From the NCBI GenBank assembly GCA_964399535.1, contig CAYNRE010000076.1, positions 124,001 to 188,000 of the forward strand: a stretch of DNA of 64,000 nt. Reading direction: 5' to 3'. The notes beneath the pieces are model-generated. The model did no database searches and was not told the DNA's origin. It saw nothing but the letters and a program-made list of their open reading frames with translations. This DNA comes from CAYNRE01 sp964399535 (lineage in GTDB: Bacteria > Planctomycetota > Planctomycetia > Pirellulales > CAYNRE01). A program made the translations under genes and the position numbers. Position 1 is the stretch's first letter; each line of letters begins with the position of its first letter. Below, piece after piece: positions 1 through 8,721 of the stretch.

Positions 1-1
1 T

Positions 2-3000
2 ATCGTGGAGAGCAAGGCCAAGCGGCTGGTTGCCTGGGGCCTACCCGCCGAGCAGGAACAAGTGCGCTCGATCATCGAGCAGATGGACCGCGAGCTCGAG
101 CCTGGCCAGCAACTGGAACTGCGGACGCATCCCTTGGGCCCGGTCGAGCCCTCGGCCGCGCTGAACGCGTTGCGCCTGTTGGTGCCCGATGCCCAGGTGC
201 TCAGCGGGGGGCAGCCGGGCACGATCGTGGCCTGGGCCTTGCCCCGCGATCATGCGTTGATTGAGGAAACCCTGGGCCGGCTGCACCCAGAGCTGCCCGA
301 GACGGTTCGCCCGCGGCTCGAGGTGTACCCCACCGGCAAGGCCAACCCCTCGGTGGCGGTGAGCGTTTTGACCCCGCTGTTTCCCCAGGCTCGGCTGACC
401 TACGACTCCGCGGCCAACCAGGTTCTGGCCTGGGCCTCGCCCGAGGACCAGGCGGAAATCGCCGCCGCCATTGCCCGGATGCAAGAGGACGAGGGGGACG
501 ATACCCGGCGCACGATGGCCGCGTATCACGTGGTCAAGGAGCGAAGCGCCAACGTGGCGTCGCTCTTGCAGTCGACCGTCACCACGGCCATCGTTCGTAG
601 CGAGCCCACCAGCGGCAAGATTCTGGTTTGGGCGCGGCCCGACGAGCAGCGCACCATACGTGAAGCGATTGAATCGCTCGAAGCCGAAGTCACGGCCGAG
701 CCGCCCCGGGAACTGGCGGTGTACCCGCTCGACGGGCGCGATGCCAGCAGCCTGATCAATGCCCTGCAGCCGATCTTGCCCGAGGTGAAGTTCTCCAGCG
801 ACACCAAGGCCGGGAAGCTCTTGGCCTGGGTACTGCCCGAGGAGCGCCAGCGGATCGACGCCGCGCTTGCGCAGTTGGCCCGCGATGCCCCGGTGGCCAA
901 GCTCGAAGGCCGGGTTTATCCGCTGAAACTCTCCGACCCCTACGCCGCCTACCAGACGCTGCGCTCGCTGTGGCCCAGCATTTCGCTGACGATCGACACC
1001 CGGGCCAACACAGTGCTGGTGGTGGCAGCGCCCGAGGATCACGAAGCGATCGGCAAATTGATTGCCCAGATCGACCAGCCCCAGACGACGGTCGGGGGGC
1101 AACAACTGGCGGTTTACCCGATGGGAGGCCGTGACCCCTCGGCGATGGTTTCGCTGCTGCAATCATCGATGAGCGATGCCCGCTTCGTGGCCGATACCCG
1201 GGGGGGCAATCTGTTGGTCTGGGCCCGACCGGAACAACAGAAGCTGGTTGCCGAAAACCTGAGGCAACTCGAAGAGAAGTTTGCCGATTCGCGAGCGACC
1301 ACCGAGGTTTATCGCTTCCAGCACGCCGACCCCAACGCGGCGTTTGCGGTCCTGCGGCAATTGCTCCCCTCGGTGCCGATGGCGCCCGACCTCCGGGCGG
1401 GCACGCTGCTGGTTACCGCGGCGCCGGCCGAGCATGCGCAGTTGCGGGCCGCGATCGAGGCGATGGACGCGGGCGGCCCTGCCGCGGGGAGCCAACAACT
1501 GGCCGTATACCCGCTCGGGGGTCGCGACCCTTCGGCGCTCGTCTCGCTGTTGCAGCCGGCCCTGCCCGATGCCCGGTTGGTTGCCGACACTCGCTCGGGA
1601 AACCTGTTGGTTTGGGCTCGCCCCGAACAGCAGGAGCTGCTTCGCCAGAACCTGGAGATGCTGACCTCGGCCGGCGCGGAGACCGAGCTGTCGACCCGCG
1701 TTTATCGGTTTCGGCAGGCCGATCCCAGCGTGGCCATTGGCGTGCTGCGGCCGCTGTTCCCCACGGCCCCCATGGCGGTTGACCTGGGCGCTCGAACCCT
1801 CGTGGCCACGGCCATGCCCGACCAGCATGAACAGATTGCCGCGACCATCGACCAGATGGAGACAGCCGCCGACGCGGGGGGCGATCACCAACTGGTGACC
1901 TACGACACCCAGGCCGCCGATCCCAGCAACCTGCTCAGCGTGGTCCGCGGATTGTTCTCGACCCGCTCCGACGTGCGGGTCACGGCCGACGCCAAGGCGG
2001 GCAAGTTGATCGTTTGGGGCCGGCCGGAGGATCAAGCCCAGGTGGCCCAACTGGTGCGCGACCTCGAAGGCGAGACCTCGGTCGACAACGCTCCGCAGAT
2101 CGAGGTGTACGCGCTGGGGGCCAGCGATTCCGAAGCCGTGATTCGCGTGCTTCGTCAGTTGGTCGAACGCTATCCCGATGCGCAGATCGTTGAAGACGAG
2201 CAAGCCAACCAGATCGTGGCCCTGGCCCGCCCGGCGGTACAAGCCACGATTCGGGCCACGATCGAACAATTGCAGACTTCGGCGCCCCAGGCCGAGGTAT
2301 TTCAGCTCGAGCAGCTCGAGGCAATATCGGCCGAGTTCGCGATTTCGCGGCTGTTTGGTGCCGAAGGGCGACGCGACAGCAGCGCCCCCAAGATCGACTC
2401 CGATCCCGATCGCCAACAACTGCTGGTCCGGGGCACGCGGCAACAATTGGAAGAGATTCGCAACCTGCTGGTGAAGATGGGCGAATCAGGTTTGGCCCCG
2501 AGCGAAGGTCCGACCGGCCGAGGCTCGGACGGGCGCCAGCGCAACGTGCGGGTCATTCCTTGGGCCGGCGGTACCGATCCCCAGTCGCTGGAAGAGCTGT
2601 CGCGATTGTGGTCGCAACTGCGCGAGAACCCGGTGCGAGTGGTCACCCCCTCGGCCGTGGTGCCCACCTGGCGGGGGCGCGGAGCGACCGACTCGGAAAA
2701 CGCCCCGGAAGCAACCTTGGTGCCCGACGAGCAGCCACCCGCGCCGGCCGACGCGGAAGCGCCGCCAGGAAGCGGCGGCGGCGCCGACCCGGTCGTGACC
2801 CCGGTACCCGATGCCGGGGTGCCGGAGAATTCGGTCGACGCGTCGGCGGAAGAACCGGGGCGCCCGAGCGTGCAGGCCAACCCGGACGAGCAAGCGGCAG
2901 AGGGCGCTGCGCCGGTTGCCCAAGGGCTGGCGCCGGTTCCGCCGACCCAGCCGCAGTCGGCCGCCGACGAGCATCCTGCCCCGCCGGCCGACTTGCCCGC

Positions 3001-3817
3001 ACCCACACGGGCCCCAGAACCGGCAGCGCCCATAATCGTGGCCCCCGGCGACGGCACGCTCACCATTGCATCCGACGACTTGGAGGCACTGGATGCCTTC
3101 GAAGAGTTGTTGCGGCACCTGGCCAATCCCGGCGCGGGCCGAGGGCGCGATTTTACCGTGTTCGCACTCGAGCACGTCGACGCCGTCGCAATCGCCGATA
3201 CCCTGCAGAAATTTTTCGAGGACCGCAGCTTCGGCTTTTCCAGCGCGGGAGCGGTGCGGATCGTGCCCGATCGGCGGCTCAACGTCATCGTGGTGCGAGC
3301 CAGCCAGAACGACCTGGCGACGATTGGCGGGCTGCTTCGCGTGCTCGACTCGCCCGAGGTGGCGACGCCACTGGTGGGCAGCGCTCCGCGGCGCATCGAG
3401 ATTCGCAACACCAAGGCCAGCGAAGTGGCGCTGGTGCTGCGCGACGTGTATCAAACGCAGCTTCGCTCCGGCGGGGCGGCGCGGCAATTATCGCTCCCCA
3501 GCGGCCTATCGCGCGAATTCGCCTCGCTGATTTCGCAAATCAACCAGGCAAACGCCGGGCCGGAACTGTCGCTGGCCGTCGACGACAATACGAACTCGCT
3601 GATCGTGCGGGCCGAACCGGCCCTGTTTTCCGAAGTAGCCGCGCTAGCCCAAGCCATCGACGAGGCCGCTCTAAACTCCGAGCGGAGCGTGCGGGTGTTG
3701 AGCCTGAAGCGAACCAACACCGAGACGCTGCAAAGCACGCTCGACTGGCTGCTGGGCCAGTCGCCGAGCAGCCGTGGCCGCTCGCGCCGCAGTCTGAGAT
3801 ACCGCGGGATCGACTGA
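2..3817 (+). CDS. Giant secretin N-domain repeat protein without a secretin pore (5' partial)
   Basis: At least 1270 residues, and the gene is cut by the window edge: the first visible residues are the second half of a repeat unit, so the GTG at base 5 is unlikely to be the true start. About thirteen tandem units of 75-90 residues follow one pattern: a strand like 'AVYPLGGRDPSA', a helix, a strand 'DTRSGNLLVWARPEQQ', and a second helix. This is the secretin N1/NolW-type fold found in GspD. A Pro/Ala/Glu-rich linker (about residues 850-1015) separates them from two more units, and the protein ends in half a unit. No secretin beta-barrel is present, so it should not form a pore itself. N-domains are known to assemble periplasmic rings. 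A role as a periplasmic scaffold or partner for the nearby T2SS is inference. It converges on an EF-hand gene. Confidence 0.85.
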   Translation: MVESKAKRLVAWGLPAEQEQVRSIIEQMDRELEPGQQLELRTHPLGPVEPSAALNALRLLVPDAQVLSGGQPGTIVAWALPRDHALIEETLGRLHPELPETVRPRLEVYPTGKANPSVAVSVLTPLFPQARLTYDSAANQVLAWASPEDQAEIAAAIARMQEDEGDDTRRTMAAYHVVKERSANVASLLQSTVTTAIVRSEPTSGKILVWARPDEQRTIREAIESLEAEVTAEPPRELAVYPLDGRDASSLINALQPILPEVKFSSDTKAGKLLAWVLPEERQRIDAALAQLARDAPVAKLEGRVYPLKLSDPYAAYQTLRSLWPSISLTIDTRANTVLVVAAPEDHEAIGKLIAQIDQPQTTVGGQQLAVYPMGGRDPSAMVSLLQSSMSDARFVADTRGGNLLVWARPEQQKLVAENLRQLEEKFADSRATTEVYRFQHADPNAAFAVLRQLLPSVPMAPDLRAGTLLVTAAPAEHAQLRAAIEAMDAGGPAAGSQQLAVYPLGGRDPSALVSLLQPALPDARLVADTRSGNLLVWARPEQQELLRQNLEMLTSAGAETELSTRVYRFRQADPSVAIGVLRPLFPTAPMAVDLGARTLVATAMPDQHEQIAATIDQMETAADAGGDHQLVTYDTQAADPSNLLSVVRGLFSTRSDVRVTADAKAGKLIVWGRPEDQAQVAQLVRDLEGETSVDNAPQIEVYALGASDSEAVIRVLRQLVERYPDAQIVEDEQANQIVALARPAVQATIRATIEQLQTSAPQAEVFQLEQLEAISAEFAISRLFGAEGRRDSSAPKIDSDPDRQQLLVRGTRQQLEEIRNLLVKMGESGLAPSEGPTGRGSDGRQRNVRVIPWAGGTDPQSLEELSRLWSQLRENPVRVVTPSAVVPTWRGRGATDSENAPEATLVPDEQPPAPADAEAPPGSGGGADPVVTPVPDAGVPENSVDASAEEPGRPSVQANPDEQAAEGAAPVAQGLAPVPPTQPQSAADEHPAPPADLPAPTRAPEPAAPIIVAPGDGTLTIASDDLEALDAFEELLRHLANPGAGRGRDFTVFALEHVDAVAIADTLQKFFEDRSFGFSSAGAVRIVPDRRLNVIVVRASQNDLATIGGLLRVLDSPEVATPLVGSAPRRIEIRNTKASEVALVLRDVYQTQLRSGGAARQLSLPSGLSREFASLISQINQANAGPELSLAVDDNTNSLIVRAEPALFSEVAALAQAIDEAALNSERSVRVLSLKRTNTETLQSTLDWLLGQSPSSRGRSRRSLRYRGID

Positions 3818-3837
3818 ACGTCGGCGGCAATAAACCC

Positions 3838-3860
3838 GAAACGCCCTCGTGTCGCGTTTC
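3838..3860. terminator. Hairpin between two convergent genes
   Basis: A perfect 7-bp inverted repeat (GAAACGC / GCGTTTC) encloses a 9-base loop in the 71-base gap between the stop codons of the N-repeat gene and the EF-hand gene. The position suits a bidirectional terminator. There is no clean U-tract on either side, so it may instead be a Rho-dependent end. Confidence 0.4.
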
Positions 3861-3888
3861 AACCCGAGCCGAGCCCCGAGCGGAACTG

Positions 3889-5070
3889 CTAAGGGCGAGC
3901 CGTGGTCTCGGGCGGAGCGGTCTCGCTCTGAGTGGCCGCGGCGGCCGCTTCCGTCGCCGCGGCCTGGGCCTCTTCGGCGGCGCGGCGGGTCATCTCGGCC
4001 CCCACAAACTCTTGAGGCGTAATGACGCCATCGCCGTTCAGATCGTACTCGCGGAAACGCAGCACGTCGGCCTCGGACAAACTGGCCGAGAATTCCGACA
4101 TGGTCACCTGGCCATCGCCGTCCGCGTCGTTGTCGACGAACCAATCGGCCAACCCCTTGGGTAGCCGCTCCATGGGTACGTAATAGCGAGGCGGCTGACG
4201 CTGGGCCGCCGCCCGCGCCGCTTCCGACGCGCCGGTCAGGGCCGCCATCAGGGCCGAGGCCGCCGCGCTATTGGCCGGCGCGGTCGCGGCCGGCGGAGCG
4301 GCGCCCGCCAGGCTGTCGGTGGTGGCCGCCGCCGGGGCCGGCACCGGCATCAACCGCAAGCTGCGGCGCAATCCGTACGACGCAACACGGCCGGCCAATT
4401 CGTCGCGGGTAATCAGCCCGTCGAAATTCAAATCGATCAACCGCGGATTACCACGCATGCGGCTCCATTCGGGCTCGCTCAAAATCCCGTCCGAATTCAA
4501 GTCGTACTTGGCCAGGAGCTGGGCCGCGTAGCGAGCAATCTTGGGCGGAATCGGCAACTCTCCCTCGGCGACGTCGGTGGCGATTGTTTCGTCGCGCAAG
4601 ACCTGAAGGGGAGATTGGTCGGTCGGGTCGCCCGCCGGGGCGGTAGGCGGCGATTCGACCGGCACCAGGGTCTCAGGCTCGACCGTTACGGTCACCAAGG
4701 GCTCGGCCGGCAGGGTCGGGGTCACCGGAACTTGTGCCGGGGTCGTGGTCGTAGCCACAGCCTCGGCGGCAGTCACAGCCGAGGCAGCAGTCGCAGCGGC
4801 GGCAGGGGGCGCGGTCCCGGACGGCCTGGCCGAGTCGGCCGGGACCGCCGTCTGGGGTGTCGGTACAGCCGTGCCCGTAACCGTGGAACCGGCGACCTCG
4901 GCCGCATTACGAGCTGCGAGCCGGGCCGCCCGCCGCTCGGCGGCTTTACCTGGCGGAGCCTTGGCCAATGGGGGCGTAAGGGCCCCGTCGGACTGCCACC
5001 ACCAGGCCAACACGCCCAAGAGCACGATCGACAGCCCGACCAGGCGTGCGATGGTACGGCTACGGGTCAC
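3889..5070 (-). CDS. Membrane-anchored EF-hand calcium-binding protein
   Basis: 393 residues. The start chosen is GTG at 5070, nine bases after GGGAAGG; the longer frame begins with TTG at 5166 and has no support. A hydrophobic N-terminal segment (LVGLSIVLLGVLAWWW, about residues 10-26) should act as an uncleaved anchor or signal. A long Ala/Pro/Thr/Val-rich stretch follows. Four EF-hand loops are visible as two pairs: DLNSDGILSEPEW and DLNFDGLITRDEL around residues 175-215, and DNDADGDGQVTMSEF and DLNGDGVITPQEF around residues 310-360. All keep Asp/Asn at loop positions 1, 3 and 5 and an acidic residue at position 12, so calcium binding is likely. Placed between the secretin N-repeat gene and the T2SS operon, it may sense periplasmic calcium or bridge proteins; that is inference. 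Confidence 0.85.
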   Translation of the reverse strand: MTRSRTIARLVGLSIVLLGVLAWWWQSDGALTPPLAKAPPGKAAERRAARLAARNAAEVAGSTVTGTAVPTPQTAVPADSARPSGTAPPAAAATAASAVTAAEAVATTTTPAQVPVTPTLPAEPLVTVTVEPETLVPVESPPTAPAGDPTDQSPLQVLRDETIATDVAEGELPIPPKIARYAAQLLAKYDLNSDGILSEPEWSRMRGNPRLIDLNFDGLITRDELAGRVASYGLRRSLRLMPVPAPAAATTDSLAGAAPPAATAPANSAAASALMAALTGASEAARAAAQRQPPRYYVPMERLPKGLADWFVDNDADGDGQVTMSEFSASLSEADVLRFREYDLNGDGVITPQEFVGAEMTRRAAEEAQAAATEAAAAATQSETAPPETTARP

Positions 5071-5079
5071 CGTGACGGT

Positions 5080-5086
5080 CCTTCCC
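5080..5086 (-). promoter_or_regulatory. Ribosome binding site of the EF-hand gene
   Basis: GGGAAGG nine bases before the GTG at 5070. It decides that start over the TTG 96 bases upstream. Confidence 0.6.
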
Positions 5087-5303
5087 AGTGTCGGTCGAGG
5101 TGGTGCGATCGACCGGTGAACAGGCCACGATTGCCAGGCGGGGGCCGGCGCCCTCGGGAACCGCAACCGGCCCCGATATTATAAATGCTTGTCGCATAAG
5201 CTGCTACGTAGCGAGTATTGCTCGAGCGGCGCCCCTCGAACCAAGGGGGGAGCGGGGGCTCCGCCGGAGCGGGGCCACCCCGCGGGGGGAAAGTGCCCGG
5301 GGA

Positions 5304-5333
5304 TTGACCGGCCCGCAACGGTTCAACTAGTCT
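5304..5333 (+). promoter_or_regulatory. Weak candidate sigma-70 promoter for the gsp operon
   Basis: TTGACC (5304-5309) and TAGTCT (5328-5333) are 18 bases apart. The -35 matches 5 of 6 consensus bases but the -10 only 3 of 6. Transcription would start near 5340, where an inverted repeat begins. Offered as a candidate only. Confidence 0.2.
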
Positions 5334-5339
5334 ACAGGC

Positions 5340-5367
5340 GTCACGACACTCAAGGGCGAGTCGTGAC
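5340..5367. repeat. Inverted repeat upstream of gspE
   Basis: GTCACGAC and GTCGTGAC are separated by 12 bases: a perfect 8-bp inverted repeat. It could be an operator for a dimeric regulator or a leader hairpin. Its centre is about 335 bases before the gspE start. Confidence 0.45.
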
Positions 5368-5688
5368 AACGAGTTAGCGTCGCTAGCAGGCCCCTGCGGC
5401 GACCCGGACGTACGTCGCCTACCCCGGGGCAAGAAACCCACCTACCCCTTGTAGCAATCAGGCTCGCCGCGCGAGCCAGTGAGCGCACCGCCGAAGCCCG
5501 AAGGAATTTTGCCGGGACCGATTGGCTGGCGAAGTTTCAGGGTTTGGCCCACGGAGCGAACCTGGAGCCGTTGCGGCGCCTGGGCCGGTCCGATCGGTTA
5601 GCCTACCCACCCCGCAGCGTGGATCCGACTGCCGCCTCGCATGGCGCAGGGAGCGTCGCACCGCACCCGGCCGCGAGCACCGGAGGGG

Positions 5689-7392
5689 ATGATGGAAGTT
5701 GGCGAGATCCTCCTCAAGGCGCACCTGCTCGACGAAGACGCGCTGCAGCGCGCCCGGGAGGCCCAGACCCCGGAAAACCGCCTGCACGAGGTGGTGGTCG
5801 AGATGGGGCTGGTCAGCGAAGAGGATGTTTTGGGGGCCCTGGCCGACGCCCTGGGGCTGGAAATGGTCGATTTGACCAAGACCGAGATCGACCTCTCCCT
5901 GCTGGAGGGGTTTCCCCTGAAGCTGATTCACCGCCACGGCCTGTTCCCGATTCGCAAGGAGGGGGCCTCGCTCGTGGTGGCCACCAGCGAGCCTTTTGAC
6001 CTGTTCGCCATCGACGAGGCCAGTTCGAGCACGGGCCAGACCGTGGTGCCGGTGTTGGCCAGCCCCAAGGAAATAGGTCGCCTGATCAAAACCCACTTGG
6101 GCATGGCCGCCGAAACCATCGACGGCCTGTTGGCCCAGCGTGGCGACGACTCCGCCGGCGGGATCGAGATTCTGGAGGAACTGGAGCTCGACAATTCCGA
6201 AGCCTCGCAGATGGCGCAAGAGGCTTCGGTAGTGCGGTTGGTAAACGAGATTCTGGTCGAGGCGATCGAAGCCCGGGCCAGCGACGTGCACCTGGAAGCC
6301 CAGGCCAAGGGGCTCCGCATTCGATACCGCATCGACGGCATCTTGCAGAGCCAGCCCACGCCGGCCGAAATCAACCGGTTTCAGGCGGCCATCGTCAGCC
6401 GGTTGAAGATTATGGCCCGGTTGAATATTGCCGAGAAACGCTTGCCGCAAGACGGCCGCATTAAGCTCAAGGTGCGTGGGCGCGAGGTCGATCTGCGCGT
6501 TTCGATCATCCCCATGATTCACGGGGAAGGCATCGTCATGCGCGTGCTCGACAAGGATCGGATGAACTTCAGCCTGGCGGGCATGGGCATGGACGAAGAC
6601 GTGTACGCCCAATTCCGCCAGTTGATCGAACTGCCCCACGGCATCTTGCTGGTAACCGGGCCCACGGGCTCGGGAAAAACCACCACCCTGTACGCGGCGC
6701 TCAACGAGATTAAGAGCGACGAAATCAAGATCATCACCACCGAAGACCCGGTGGAGTACCAGCTCGAGGGCATTAACCAGATCCAGGTGCATTCCAAGAT
6801 CGGGATGACGTTCGCGGCCTCGCTCCGCGGCATTCTGCGGCACGACCCCGACGTGGTGCTGGTGGGCGAGATTCGCGACCTGGAAACCGCCGAGAACGCC
6901 GTCCAGGCTTCGCTGACGGGCCACCTGGTGTTCAGCACCCTGCACACCAACGACGCGGCGGGAGCATTCATGCGGCTCTGCGACATGGGGGTCGAGCCGT
7001 TCCTGGTGGCCAGCACGGTCGAAGGGGTCATGGCCCAGCGCCTGGTCCGCACCCTGTGCGCGGAATGCCGCCAGCCGTGGACCCCGCGCGAAGACGAAGT
7101 TCCGGCCGATTTCCCGCTCGATCAGCTGGCGGCTCAAGACCAACCGCTGTACCGCCCGGTCGGCTGCCGACGGTGCCGCCAGACCGGTTACTTGGGCCGC
7201 GCCGGCCTGTACGAACTGCTGATCGCCAACGACGAAATTCGCCAATTCGCCCAAGAGCGCACTGCGTCGCACCGCGTGAAGCGGGCCGCGGTGGCCGCCG
7301 GCATGCAAAGCCTGCGGCAAAACGGTTGGCGAAAGGTGCTTTCGGGGCGAACCACCATTGATGAAGTGATGCGCGTTACCAAGGCCGATTAG
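5689..7392 (+). CDS. gspE: T2SS/T4P assembly ATPase GspE
   Basis: 567 residues from the ATG at 5689, just after GGAGGGG; a second ATG follows directly and another in-frame ATG lies at 5641. The chosen start gives the usual N-terminus (MMEVGEILLKAHLLDEDALQ). Domains in order: N1E/MshEN-type domain (about residues 1-150), N2E domain, then the RecA-like ATPase. Seen motifs: Walker A GPTGSGKTT (about 322), Asp box TTEDPVEY, Walker B LVGEIRD (about 390), His box LTGHLVFSTLHTND, and the zinc tetracysteine CAEC (about 455) with CRRC (about 493). As a cytoplasmic hexamer docked on GspL/GspF it should drive pseudopilus assembly. It heads the gsp operon; gspF follows after 37 bases. Confidence 0.96.
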   Translation: MMEVGEILLKAHLLDEDALQRAREAQTPENRLHEVVVEMGLVSEEDVLGALADALGLEMVDLTKTEIDLSLLEGFPLKLIHRHGLFPIRKEGASLVVATSEPFDLFAIDEASSSTGQTVVPVLASPKEIGRLIKTHLGMAAETIDGLLAQRGDDSAGGIEILEELELDNSEASQMAQEASVVRLVNEILVEAIEARASDVHLEAQAKGLRIRYRIDGILQSQPTPAEINRFQAAIVSRLKIMARLNIAEKRLPQDGRIKLKVRGREVDLRVSIIPMIHGEGIVMRVLDKDRMNFSLAGMGMDEDVYAQFRQLIELPHGILLVTGPTGSGKTTTLYAALNEIKSDEIKIITTEDPVEYQLEGINQIQVHSKIGMTFAASLRGILRHDPDVVLVGEIRDLETAENAVQASLTGHLVFSTLHTNDAAGAFMRLCDMGVEPFLVASTVEGVMAQRLVRTLCAECRQPWTPREDEVPADFPLDQLAAQDQPLYRPVGCRRCRQTGYLGRAGLYELLIANDEIRQFAQERTASHRVKRAAVAAGMQSLRQNGWRKVLSGRTTIDEVMRVTKAD

Positions 7393-7429
7393 GCCGCGGC
7401 GCGGCCCGGTGGCCCGCAAGAGAAATTCA

Positions 7430-8614
7430 ATGGCAACCAGCCTGGGAACCAAGACCCGAGAAGCCAAGCGGCCCACGGCCGCCGCGCCCGCAAGCTGGAG
7501 CGACCAGTTGCGGGGGTGGCTCAACCCCGGCTCGGCAGCGGGGAAACCTGGGGCGAGGAGCGCGCGCCGGGCCCGGATTAGTTCCCAGATGTTGGCGATT
7601 TCGCTGAGCCAACTGGCCGACCTGCTCTCCAGCGGCGTGCCGCTGCTCCGCTCGCTCGAAGTGCTGGCCCAGCAGTCGTCGCAGCCCGCGATGGCCGCGG
7701 TGATGGACGACGTACGGATGCAGGTCTCCGAGGGTTCCACGCTCGACAGCGCCTTTGCCCGCCACCCCCAGGTGTTCAACGAGCTGACGGTGAGCATGAC
7801 CCGGGCGGGAGGCGAAGGCGGCTTTCTCGAGGACGTGCTCAAGCGAACGGCCGATTTCATCGAGCAACAGGAAGATATCAAAGGCCGCGTGGTGGGGGCC
7901 GCCACCTACCCGGTTATCCTGGCCGTGGCCGGTTTCTCCGCGGTTACGGTATTGATCGTGTTCTTCGTGCCCAAATTCGCCGAGCTGTTTGCCCGGCTGC
8001 GCGAGATGGGCGAATTGCCCTTTCTCACGATCGCCCTGCTTTGGCTGAGCGATACCCTGCGTCAGTGGGGCTGGCTCTTGGTGGTGGCCGCGCTGGCGGC
8101 CGCGTTCTGGGTTTCGCGGCAACTGAAAACCGTGCGCGGGCAGACCATCGCCGACCGGCTCAAGCTGCGCGTGCCGGTGCTGGGCCAGGTCCTGCTCAGC
8201 CTGGCCGTGGCCCGATTCTGCCGCGTGCTGGGCACGCTGCTAAAAAACGGCGTGCCCATCTTGCGGGCCCTGGAAATCTCCAGCGGCTCGACGGGCAACC
8301 GGGTGCTGGCCGAGGCCATCCGCGGCGCGGCCGAGAATATCTCCTCGGGCGAATCGCTGGCGCCCCCCCTGGCCGCCTGTGGGCTATTTCCAATCTCGGT
8401 GGTGGAAATGATCCGCGTGGCCGAGGAATCGAACAACCTGGAAAACGTATTGGTGCAGATTTCCGACGGCATCGACCGCCGCACCCAACGTCAGATCGAT
8501 CTGATGGTGCGGTTGCTCGAGCCGATGATGCTGATGGTCATGGCGAGCGTAATTCTGGTGGTGGTCGTGGCCTTGCTGCTGCCGGTCTTCCAGATGAGCG
8601 CCGCGATCAACTAA
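7430..8614 (+). CDS. gspF: T2SS inner-membrane platform protein GspF
   Basis: 394 residues from ATG 7430; an in-frame GTG at 7409 would add seven residues and cannot be excluded. The duplicated T2SSF domain is clear: first copy about residues 55-190 (LSQLADLLSSGVPLLRSLEV), second about 255-385 (FCRVLGTLLKNGVPILRALE). Each is followed by hydrophobic helices (VILAVAGFSAVTVLIVFFVP; MLMVMASVILVVVVALLLPV), with a third near residue 220. GspF sits in the centre of the inner-membrane platform and couples GspE to pseudopilus growth. The basic, Ala-rich N-terminus should be cytoplasmic. Confidence 0.95.
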   Translation: MATSLGTKTREAKRPTAAAPASWSDQLRGWLNPGSAAGKPGARSARRARISSQMLAISLSQLADLLSSGVPLLRSLEVLAQQSSQPAMAAVMDDVRMQVSEGSTLDSAFARHPQVFNELTVSMTRAGGEGGFLEDVLKRTADFIEQQEDIKGRVVGAATYPVILAVAGFSAVTVLIVFFVPKFAELFARLREMGELPFLTIALLWLSDTLRQWGWLLVVAALAAAFWVSRQLKTVRGQTIADRLKLRVPVLGQVLLSLAVARFCRVLGTLLKNGVPILRALEISSGSTGNRVLAEAIRGAAENISSGESLAPPLAACGLFPISVVEMIRVAEESNNLENVLVQISDGIDRRTQRQIDLMVRLLEPMMLMVMASVILVVVVALLLPVFQMSAAIN

Positions 8615-8639
8615 CCGCCCAAGGCAAAAAAAACGACCG

Positions 8640-8662
8640 TCGGGCGCCCACGGGCGCCCCGA
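8640..8662 (+). terminator. Hairpin between gspF and gspG
   Basis: TCGGGCGC and GCGCCCCGA form a GC-rich stem with one bulged base around a short loop, flanked by A8 upstream and A6 downstream. It lies 26 bases after the gspF stop and 60 before gspG. With no U-tract on the plus strand it is more likely an mRNA-stabilising or processing element, or an attenuator, than a strong terminator. Confidence 0.4.
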
Positions 8663-8709
8663 AAAAACCAGTCACCACGATCCACGACGAACACTTCGTT
8701 TCAATCGAG

Positions 8710-8715
8710 AAGGAG
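8710..8715 (+). promoter_or_regulatory. Ribosome binding site of gspG
   Basis: AAGGAG six bases before ATG 8722, one of the strongest Shine-Dalgarno sites in the operon. It fixes the start within a much longer open frame (from 8041) that overlaps gspF. Confidence 0.75.
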
Positions 8716-8721
8716 TTTGCG

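Larger units (their letters stand above)
5071..5688. other. Divergent intergenic region, EF-hand gene / gspE
   Basis: 618 bases without a convincing gene, between the divergent EF-hand gene and gspE. Visible items: a minus-strand TATAAT (5183 down to 5178), about 108 bases before the EF-hand GTG and without a good -35; a weak plus-strand promoter at 5304-5333; an inverted repeat at 5340-5367; a 10-bp palindrome GACGTACGTC at 5407-5416; and G/C runs around 5244-5300. The region is long enough to control both transcripts. Confidence 0.6.

Noticed and set aside
1081..1650. Near-identical DNA segments in the N-repeat gene as a possible recombination or mobile element
   Set aside because: They encode in-frame protein units 7 and 9 of a regular array, so domain duplication explains them.
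41..2446. Two long minus-strand open frames (373 and 427 codons) opposite the N-repeat gene
   Set aside because: They are antisense shadows in GC-rich codons, low-complexity (His/Gly/Arg/Gln) with no motif, while the plus strand has clear repeats.
2560..4164. 534-codon plus-strand frame overlapping two genes
   Set aside because: Arg/Gly/Ala-rich out-of-frame translation crossing the end of one real gene and antisense to another.
5458..7905. 815-codon minus-strand frame opposite gspE
   Set aside because: No signal or motif; gspE on the plus strand has all catalytic motifs.
8041..8721. Upstream extension of gspG into gspF
   Set aside because: Out-of-frame shadow; AAGGAG and the prepilin leader fix the start at 8722.
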